The notes under the pieces are model-generated. The model had not been told where the DNA came from. It saw only the letters and a list, made by a program, of their open reading frames with translations, and did not search any database. DNA of 18,259 nucleotides from an uncultured Eubacterium sp. GTDB lineage: Bacteria > Bacillota > Clostridia > Lachnospirales > Lachnospiraceae. Below, piece by piece: positions 13,318 through 18,259 of the stretch (the stretch's first letter is position 1; the number at the start of each line of letters is the position of its first letter). Location: contig CAUCXT010000047.1 of the NCBI GenBank assembly GCA_958446835.1, forward strand, positions 1 to 18,259. Direction: 5' to 3'. A program made the position numbers and the translations under genes.

Positions 13318-14493
13318 GTGAAGGAACATGTTGTAAAAAAGAATGATAATCACGAGCTCCCTAAGAATATACGACAGGTTGGAGATCTGGATTTAGATAA
13401 AAGGGTATATATTGAGGACTATGCATTTTCATTTATAAAAGAAACGGATATAGATGAGGATGATGAGGGAAGAGTCGGAATACTTTTAGGAGAGGAAAAG
13501 AACATACAGGGGGAAATATATACATTTGTATACGCTGCCATGGAGATACAGAATGCGTCGGTTTATGATGGAAAGGTAAGCTTCACGCAGGAGACATGGC
13601 CGCTTGTTGAAGCTAACTGTGCTGCATATTTCCCGGGAATGAGTACGGTGGGCTGGTATCTGGTGTCCTCAAGCATAAGACCTGAGAATAATGCTGCACT
13701 TGAAAGAGTACATTCGGATTCCATAGGACGGTATAAGACGTTTATGTATGTCAATCCTACCGAACGCACTGAAGAAATGTACAGCTGCTTTGACGGTGGG
13801 CTTGAATGTCTTGACGGGTATGTAGTATACTTTGACAAAAATGAGCAGATGCAAAGGTATATGGCTGATGTGAACAGCCAGAGAAAGAAAACAGCTGTCG
13901 ATGAGACGGCAGTGAAGAGGTACAGACAGATTATGAAAGAAAATAAAAATGAACCAAAGGCAAAACAGCAGTTATCGATTATGTATGCGCTAAGCGCAAT
14001 ATTGGTTATATTCGTTCTTGTAGCCGGAGCGGCGAGACTTCAGTCCGAAAAGAATGCGGTTAATAATGATAATGTGGTTGAAAGCGGTGGAGACTATGTG
14101 GACAATACATCGGCAGTGAATGCTACGCCTTCAGCGGTTCAGGATGAGACACTCAATGTCGATTATGCGAACGGAAATGTTGACACAACGCAGGCTCCTT
14201 CAGATGATATACAGGAGGAGAATACAAGCAGTGTTGAGGAGGATACCACACCTGTTGAGACTGAAACCGAGACAGAACAGGTAACTGAGCCTGTTACAGA
14301 GGAGACATCGCAGCAGGAGACAACTGCGTCCCACAAGACTTATATTGTACAGGACGGAGATACACTTTATGGAATTATAAAGAGGGAATATGGAAGCGAG
14401 GATCCACAGAAGCTTCAGGAACTCTTTGATTTAAACGGAATCACGGACGGTGGTAATTCCATCGCACCGGGAGATGAGCTTATTCTTCCATAA
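13318..14493 (+). CDS. MPN-fold (inactive JAMM) / TM / LysM cell-envelope protein
   Basis: A 391-aa protein in three parts. Residues about 22-182: an MPN/JAB-like domain (VYIEDYAFSFI, VGILLGEEKN, IYTFVYAAMEIQN, W-PLVEANCAAYFPGMSTVGWYLVSSS); where active JAMM proteases have GWYHSHP this reads GWYLVSSS (112-119), so the zinc site is absent. A single membrane helix follows at about 219-240, then a Thr/Glu/Asp-rich linker, then one LysM peptidoglycan-binding domain (about 342-391, YIVQDGDTLYGIIKREYG ... GDELILP). Topology is therefore MPN inside, LysM outside. Start: GTG 13318 with GAGG 6 bases before it; an ATG at 13306 overlaps that site and lacks its own. It is cotranscribed with the DUF5711-type gene. 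Function unknown; perhaps links the wall to a cytoplasmic partner. Confidence 0.75.
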   Translation: MKEHVVKKNDNHELPKNIRQVGDLDLDKRVYIEDYAFSFIKETDIDEDDEGRVGILLGEEKNIQGEIYTFVYAAMEIQNASVYDGKVSFTQETWPLVEANCAAYFPGMSTVGWYLVSSSIRPENNAALERVHSDSIGRYKTFMYVNPTERTEEMYSCFDGGLECLDGYVVYFDKNEQMQRYMADVNSQRKKTAVDETAVKRYRQIMKENKNEPKAKQQLSIMYALSAILVIFVLVAGAARLQSEKNAVNNDNVVESGGDYVDNTSAVNATPSAVQDETLNVDYANGNVDTTQAPSDDIQEENTSSVEEDTTPVETETETEQVTEPVTEETSQQETTASHKTYIVQDGDTLYGIIKREYGSEDPQKLQELFDLNGITDGGNSIAPGDELILP

Positions 14494-14517
14494 AAGAGTA
14501 AAGTTAGGAATGATTAT

Positions 14518-15648
14518 ATGTCAAAAAAGATTAAGGTTTTGGTAGTGGTGGCGGCACTTATAGCAGTGTTTGCAGCGGGAGCCTATTTTGTGCGAACTTA
14601 TGTTTTCAGGGAAGCTGTATATACAGGATACACAACACTTCAGTCAACAGACAGGGCGGACAGCAGAACAGCGTCGTATGTGGAGTATGGTGACGGTTTC
14701 CTGAGATATAGTAAGGATGGGATAGCGTACTATAATGCGGACAATGTTCCTCAATGGAACGCGTCTTACGAGCTTTCGCAGCCTGTTGTTGATATAAGGG
14801 ATGACTATTGTGCCGTTGCCGGAATTGGCGGTTCATGGGTATATGTATTTAACAAGGCGGGGGCAGTCATGTCCGTAGATACGGTGCTGCCTATTGCAGC
14901 GATGAGCGTCGCGGCGAATGGCTGTGTTGCAGTAATACTCGAGGATGGAAACACGCAGTATATAGATATGTATGATACCGCAGGGGATAAGGCTTACCGC
15001 ATAAAAACCAATATAAGCGGAAACGGAATTCCGATGTCAATAAGCATATCAAACGATGCGGTTAAGCTTATGGTGGCATATACGGATATTGAAAACAATG
15101 ATATTTCTACCAGCATAGCATTCTATAATTTTGGAGAAGTCGGAAAGAATATGTCTGAGAGACTGGTTGGAGGGTTCGATCAGTATGATGGAATGCTTGT
15201 ACCCAAAGTGCAGTTTTTGACGGCGGACACAGCCATAGCTGTTGCAACAGGAAAACTCAGCATATACAATATTACCCAGTATCCTAAGCTTATGATGGAT
15301 ATTGTTTTTGACAATGAACTCCATGGAATATTTTATTCGTCAAAATATATAGGATTGATATTTCCGAATCATGAATCGGGATATCCTTACCGGATACTTG
15401 TGTATGATTTAAAGGGAAATCTGATAGGGACTATTCCTGTTGCCACGGATTATAAAAAATACTGTTTCGTGCAGGACAATGTCTTTATGTATGATGACAA
15501 TGATGTGCGGTTGATAGATTTTAATGGAGCGGAACGCTTTGCCTATACCTTTGATACAGCGATTGACAGCCTTGTGCCTGTGTCAGGTGATGACGTGTAT
15601 GTATATATCAATTCAAGAAAAGTGCAGAAGATAAAACTTGCAGAGTAG
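14518..15648 (+). CDS. DUF5711-type membrane-anchored beta-propeller protein
   Basis: A 376-aa protein with an N-terminal membrane anchor (residues about 6-31, VLVVVAALIAVFAAGAYFV) and an extracytoplasmic body made of repeated beta units (for example VEYGDGFLRYSKDGIAYYNADN, DDYCAVAGIGGSWVYVFNKAG, NGCVAVILEDGNTQYIDMYDTAG, KLSIYNITQYPKLMMDI, NVFMYDDNDVRLIDFNG), as in propellers. It matches the DUF5711 family of Lachnospiraceae. It starts 24 bases after the LysM gene, with AGGA before ATG 14518, so the two are likely made together; both place domains between membrane and wall. No enzyme motif is seen. Confidence 0.75.
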   Translation: MSKKIKVLVVVAALIAVFAAGAYFVRTYVFREAVYTGYTTLQSTDRADSRTASYVEYGDGFLRYSKDGIAYYNADNVPQWNASYELSQPVVDIRDDYCAVAGIGGSWVYVFNKAGAVMSVDTVLPIAAMSVAANGCVAVILEDGNTQYIDMYDTAGDKAYRIKTNISGNGIPMSISISNDAVKLMVAYTDIENNDISTSIAFYNFGEVGKNMSERLVGGFDQYDGMLVPKVQFLTADTAIAVATGKLSIYNITQYPKLMMDIVFDNELHGIFYSSKYIGLIFPNHESGYPYRILVYDLKGNLIGTIPVATDYKKYCFVQDNVFMYDDNDVRLIDFNGAERFAYTFDTAIDSLVPVSGDDVYVYINSRKVQKIKLAE

Positions 15649-15678
15649 CATGAATTTTGAAAAAATCTAAAAAAGGTA

Positions 15679-15707
15679 TTGACATCAGCAGCATTACTTG
15701 TTATACT
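15679..15707 (+). promoter_or_regulatory. promoter of tRNA-Cys
   Basis: TTGACA (15679-15684), 17-base spacer, TATACT (15702-15707). Transcription should start near 15714, about 14 bases before the tRNA. Confidence 0.9.
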
Positions 15708-15727
15708 GTAAAAGCTGTTGATGACAT

Positions 15728-15798
15728 GGCGACTTAGCCAAGTGGTAAGGCGTGGGACTGCAACTCCCTGATCGTTGGTTCGAGTCCGACAGTCGCCT
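15728..15798 (+). tRNA. tRNA-Cys (GCA)
   Basis: A 71-base cloverleaf: acceptor GGCGACT with AGTCGCC, D arm GCC-AAGTGGTAA-GGC, anticodon loop CTGCAAC with anticodon GCA at 15760-15762, T arm GTTGG-TTCGAGT-CCGAC (one G-U), discriminator U. No CCA is encoded. The outermost anticodon-stem pair is U-U. A single tRNA unit with its own promoter and terminator. Confidence 0.95.
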
Positions 15799-15815
15799 CT
15801 TTTGCGACAGCATAG

Positions 15816-15847
15816 AATCCTGAAGATTGATTATCTTCAGGATTTTT
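15816..15847 (+). terminator. terminator of tRNA-Cys
   Basis: A perfect 12-bp stem AATCCTGAAGAT (15816-15827) and ATCTTCAGGATT (15833-15844), 5-base loop, then TTT. Confidence 0.88.
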
Positions 15848-15901
15848 AAGTTGAAAAGTTTCATTATTTGAGATATATCAATGAAGCCGCGAGGTATAAA
15901 T

Positions 15902-16090
15902 ATGGAATTCAGTTTGGGCGATATTATCACAATGAAGAAGACACATCCATGCGGAAGCAAGGACTGGGAGGTTCTTCGTGTAGGAGCTGATTTTAGACTC
16001 AAGTGTGTTGGGTGCGGACATCAGGTTATGCTGCCGCGCAGACTTGTGGAGAAGAATTTCAGGGGCTTTGTGAAAAAAACACTTGCATAA
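15902..16090 (+). CDS. DUF951 small protein (YyzM-like)
   Basis: A 62-aa DUF951 protein: LGDIITMKKTHPCGSKDWEV at the N-terminus, then GADFRLKCVGCGHQVMLPR. C17, C35 and C38 with neighbouring His residues suggest a bound metal, probably zinc. Function is unknown; an OB/SH3-like nucleic-acid-binding role has been suggested for such folds but I cannot confirm it. The ATG at 15902 is chosen because GCGAGG lies 7 bases before it; the in-frame ATG at 15881 lacks one. In Bacillus the counterpart sits in the same block as yyaC and rpsF-ssbA-rpsR, as here. Confidence 0.88.
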   Translation: MEFSLGDIITMKKTHPCGSKDWEVLRVGADFRLKCVGCGHQVMLPRRLVEKNFRGFVKKTLA

Positions 16091-16192
16091 TCCGAATGTA
16101 TATGGTAACATCTACATTTGTGATATATTATTTATTTCCTTGCTCTGTACACAGGTTACAGGGCCAGAGACCATAAGGAGGTACAAGAAAGC

Positions 16193-16480
16193 ATGAACAA
16201 GTACGAATTAACAGTTGTTATCAGTGCTAAGTTAGAGGACGAGGCAAGACTTGCTACACTTGAGAAAGTGAAGGATATGATCGTTCGTTTTGGCGGTACT
16301 GTAACTAACGTAAACGATTGGGGAAAGAAGAAGCTTGCTTATGATATTCAGAAGATGAGCGAAGCATTCTATACTTTCGTTGAGTTTGATGCACCTGCTA
16401 CTGCACCAGCAGAGCTTGAGGCACAGCTTCGTATCATGGACGGCGTTGTAAGATATCTTTGCGTTTCCGTAGAGGCATAA
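16193..16480 (+). CDS. rpsF: 30S ribosomal protein S6
   Basis: A 95-aa S6 of normal length: MNKYELTVVISAKLEDE at the start and the conserved WGKKKLAYDIQK at 43-54, ending in LRIMDGVVRYL. It pairs with S18 in the platform of the small subunit. AAGGAGG precedes the ATG by 11 bases. It is the first gene of rpsF-ssb-rpsR. The 100-base leader contains short inverted repeats that could serve S6:S18 feedback control. Confidence 0.97.
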   Translation: MNKYELTVVISAKLEDEARLATLEKVKDMIVRFGGTVTNVNDWGKKKLAYDIQKMSEAFYTFVEFDAPATAPAELEAQLRIMDGVVRYLCVSVEA

Positions 16481-16514
16481 TCTTGTGACAGATAATCCGA
16501 AAGGAGAATAGTCT

Positions 16515-16973
16515 ATGAATAAAGTAATTTTGATGGGTAGATTGACAAGGGATCCGGATGTGCGTGTCAGCACAGGCGAGAGACAGATGTCAATTGCAAG
16601 ATATACACTGGCAGTTGATCGAAGAGGCAGAAGAACCGATAACGGTGGAGAGCAGACAGCGGATTTCATATCCTGCGTTGCGTTTGACCGTGCGGCTGAA
16701 TTTGCTGAGAAGTATTTCCATCAGGGAATGAGAGTATTGATTACAGGTCGTATCCAGACCGGCAGCTATACTAACAAGGACGGCCAGAAGGTATACACAA
16801 CAGATGTTATTGTAGAGGATCAGGAATTTGCGGACAGCAAGGGCGCAGGTTCTAGCGATAACGGAGGCTTTGCACCGAGCAGCAGACCAATGCCTGCTGC
16901 AGCAGCACCGGCTGATGGTTTTATGAACCTTCCAATCGGTGTTGAGGATGAAGGTCTTCCATTCGGCAACTAA
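16515..16973 (+). CDS. ssb: single-stranded DNA-binding protein
   Basis: A 152-aa SSB with the OB fold at about 1-108 (MNKVILMGRLTRDPDVRVS, FISCVAFDRAAEFAEKYFHQGMRVLITGRIQTGSYTNKDG) and a Ser/Gly/Pro/Ala-rich linker. The acidic tip reads VEDEGLPFGN: the usual D-x-x-PF partner-docking tip is present but is followed by two residues, Gly-Asn, instead of ending in Phe. It lies between rpsF and rpsR, the standard Firmicutes arrangement, and follows AAAGGAG. Confidence 0.97.
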   Translation: MNKVILMGRLTRDPDVRVSTGERQMSIARYTLAVDRRGRRTDNGGEQTADFISCVAFDRAAEFAEKYFHQGMRVLITGRIQTGSYTNKDGQKVYTTDVIVEDQEFADSKGAGSSDNGGFAPSSRPMPAAAAPADGFMNLPIGVEDEGLPFGN

Positions 16974-16995
16974 ATTTTATAAGGAGGTCACAACA

Positions 16996-17262
16996 ATGCC
17001 AAATACCAGAGAAAATAAGTCTTCCGACGCTCCAATGAAGAAGAAGCTTGGTCGCAGAAGAAAAAAGGTTTGCGTATTCTGCGGAGACAAGAACGGCGTT
17101 ATTGATTATAAGGATGTTAATAAGTTAAAGAGATATGTATCTGAGAGAGGTAAGATTCTTCCTAGAAGAATTACAGGAAACTGTGCAAAGCATCAGAGAG
17201 CTCTTACTGTTGCAGTTAAGAGAGCACGTCATATCGCTTTAATGCCATACACATTAGACTAA
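16996..17262 (+). CDS. rpsR: 30S ribosomal protein S18, zinc-binding (C+) form
   Basis: An 88-aa S18. The core IDYKDVNKLKRYVSERGKILPRRITGNCAKHQR is typical. It carries C26-V-F-C29 and C63-A-K-H66, a likely zinc site (C+ form); B. subtilis S18 has lost these Cys residues. Start at ATG 16996 with AAGGAGG 8 bases before it, 22 bases after ssb. It is the last gene before a strong terminator. Confidence 0.97.
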   Translation: MPNTRENKSSDAPMKKKLGRRRKKVCVFCGDKNGVIDYKDVNKLKRYVSERGKILPRRITGNCAKHQRALTVAVKRARHIALMPYTLD

Positions 17263-17279
17263 TTTAAAACGTATAACGG

Positions 17280-17315
17280 AAAGGCACTTCCTGCTTGGCG
17301 GGAAGTGCCTTTTTT
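17280..17315 (+). terminator. rho-independent terminator of the rpsF operon
   Basis: A 15-bp stem with one wobble (AAAGGCACTTCCTGC at 17280-17294, GCGGGAAGTGCCTTT at 17298-17312), TTG loop, then more Ts. In many Firmicutes gdpP and rplI follow rpsR; here the operon ends. Confidence 0.92.
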
Positions 17316-17356
17316 ACGTGGTTATTATGAAGCCGGACATTTATTTAAGGCTGTTT

Positions 17357-17437
17357 TTATTGATATAGCTTAATGCATATTTCAAATATATATGAAGTAG
17401 ATATTGTGAAGCATGTATTAAGCATATATGTCAATAA
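17357..17437 (-). repeat. imperfect AT-rich inverted repeat after the PHP gene
   Basis: The left arm TTATTGATATAGCTTAAT (17357-17374) pairs with 17417-17437 apart from a few extra bases in the right arm; about 42 bases lie between, themselves AT-rich and weakly self-complementary. There is no U-tract after either arm, so it is a poor terminator. Confidence 0.4.
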
Positions 17438-17445
17438 AATGGGTG

Positions 17446-18174
17446 TCAATTAAATGGATTGTACGTGCCGTCTAAGAGGCATACAGCCTCATTGCCGAGC
17501 ACAGCCTTGATGAAATCACGGCTGTCTTTCAATCTGCGGTCAAATACCATTCCGCCGTAGACCATCTCAGTGGAGTGCTGGTCGGAGCCCGCCGTGAGTG
17601 CGAGGTTGTGTTCCTTCGCATAGGCGAGTGCGCGGTCATTGAATTCAGGGTGTCCCATACAGCGTTTACTTGCGAGGGTTCCACTGTGTGTGGCGTTCAC
17701 ACCTTCAACCCCATCCACATAGTCCGGGAACAGCCTTATCTCAGGGATATAGGAGGCTTCACGGAAAGGGTGAGCCTGTATGACCATGCCGCCTGCCTCA
17801 TGGACAAGGGCATACTGGGTTGGAACATCAGCATCCTTTATTTCAGGGTGTGCTAAAAGCCATTCCTTATCCAGACCATGTATAAGAAATTCTGTGCCAT
17901 TGTAACCGGATTCCCAGCCGAAAAAGACCTGAAGCCCCACACGCCTGCCCTCTTCAAGCGCGTTCTCGTAGCCCTTGCAGAAGCCGTTTACCCAGTCTTT
18001 CCATGGAAGAGAACGGTCGACAGCTGTGTTGCCGTAGAAGAAATGGTCGGTGATTATTATTCCTGTATAGCCTGCGTCCTTGTAGGCATGTACGATGTCT
18101 ACAGCCTTGGCGCGTCCACATGCGCTTCCCTCACTGGTGTGAAGATGGGTCTCATATATATATCTATTATTCAT
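17446..18174 (-). CDS. PHP-domain metal-dependent phosphoesterase
   Basis: A 242-aa stand-alone PHP (polymerase and histidinol phosphatase) protein. The metal ligands can be followed through the chain: H10 and H12 in ETHLHTSEGS, D43/H44 in ITDHFF, E88 in GWESG, H135 in QAHPF, and D198/H200 in AGSDQH. Such proteins hydrolyse phosphoesters with a tri-metal centre; substrate unknown (histidinol phosphate, nucleoside 3',5'-bisphosphates and RNA ends are known for relatives). The ATG at 18174 follows GGAGA at about 8 bases. It stands alone, converging on the rpsF operon. Confidence 0.88.
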   Translation of the reverse strand: MNNRYIYETHLHTSEGSACGRAKAVDIVHAYKDAGYTGIIITDHFFYGNTAVDRSLPWKDWVNGFCKGYENALEEGRRVGLQVFFGWESGYNGTEFLIHGLDKEWLLAHPEIKDADVPTQYALVHEAGGMVIQAHPFREASYIPEIRLFPDYVDGVEGVNATHSGTLASKRCMGHPEFNDRALAYAKEHNLALTAGSDQHSTEMVYGGMVFDRRLKDSRDFIKAVLGNEAVCLLDGTYNPFN

Positions 18175-18198
18175 TTTGATAATCTCCGTTTCTTAGCT

Positions 18199-18233
18199 TT
18201 TGCTATTCATTAAGCATATCATATAATAGCAAA
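18199..18233. other. inverted repeat upstream of the PHP gene
   Basis: TTTGCTATT (18199-18207) and AATAGCAAA (18225-18233) form a 9-bp stem around a 17-base AT-rich loop, 25 bases upstream of the PHP start codon. It could be an operator or a leader hairpin. No clear promoter is visible before the window ends. Confidence 0.4.
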
Positions 18234-18259
18234 AAAAATCCTTTTTTTCTATAGCTATT

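Overview
The window looks like a chromosomal segment of a low-to-moderate GC, anaerobic, spore-forming Clostridia, most likely a Lachnospiraceae member. Support for this: a rubredoxin-first ('reverse') rubrerythrin beside a PerR regulator, a YyaC-type sporulation protein, a LysM membrane protein paired with a DUF5711-type propeller protein, a trigger-factor-like lipoprotein, strong AGGAGG-type ribosome binding sites, and the Firmicutes order DUF951 / rpsF / ssb / rpsR. This is inferred from gene families and gene order, not from any search. I see no transposase, integrase, CRISPR array or rRNA.

Layout. 1-489: no convincing gene; an orphan hairpin and possibly a decayed gene end. 490-1179 (+): PrsW-type intramembrane protease, converging on a reverse rubrerythrin (1274-1864, -). 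The rubrerythrin has a consensus promoter at 2080-2108, and a perfect Fur/PerR-type 8-1-8 palindrome (2059-2075) sits on the predicted start of transcription. Upstream on the same strand are perR (2215-2622) and a cytoplasmic SGNH/GDSL esterase-like protein (2631-4034) whose expected catalytic His appears to be Asn. 4250-6061 (+): HIT-family protein and TerB-AAA+ (CbbX/SpoVK-type) ATPase. 6200-7387 (+): lipoprotein with an FKBP/trigger-factor domain. 7513-9000 (+): PAS-like / degenerate GGDEF / GAF-like signalling protein. 9181-9819 (+): two small hypothetical proteins, the second built on a 12-base tandem repeat. 9878-11292 (-): 89-aa conserved hypothetical plus an ion/anion transporter of the SLC13/ArsB type. 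11499-12527 (+): PfoR-like PTS EIIC protein whose 3' end overlaps yyaC (12450-13103, -) by 78 bases. 13318-15648 (+): operon of an MPN-fold/TM/LysM protein and a DUF5711-type protein. 15728-15798 (+): tRNA-Cys with its own promoter. 15902-17262 (+): DUF951, rpsF, ssb, rpsR. 17446-18174 (-): PHP-domain phosphoesterase.

How the genes work together. The clearest functional module is peroxide defence: PerR carries the Asp/His metal-sensing residues of true PerR proteins, and the downstream rubrerythrin has an operator-like palindrome at its promoter. The second theme is the conserved neighbourhood yyaC, DUF951 (YyzM-like), rpsF, ssb, rpsR, which in Bacillus lies near the replication origin; here it is opened up by a LysM/DUF5711 operon and tRNA-Cys, and yyaC is flipped. 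No wholly new defence or mobile system is evident. The most unusual items are the two apparent pseudo-enzymes (SGNH His to Asn, MPN fold without its metal-binding His pair), the operator-overlapped rubrerythrin promoter with its long leader, the wide-loop hairpin after perR, and the repeat-built Asn/Lys-rich mini-protein.
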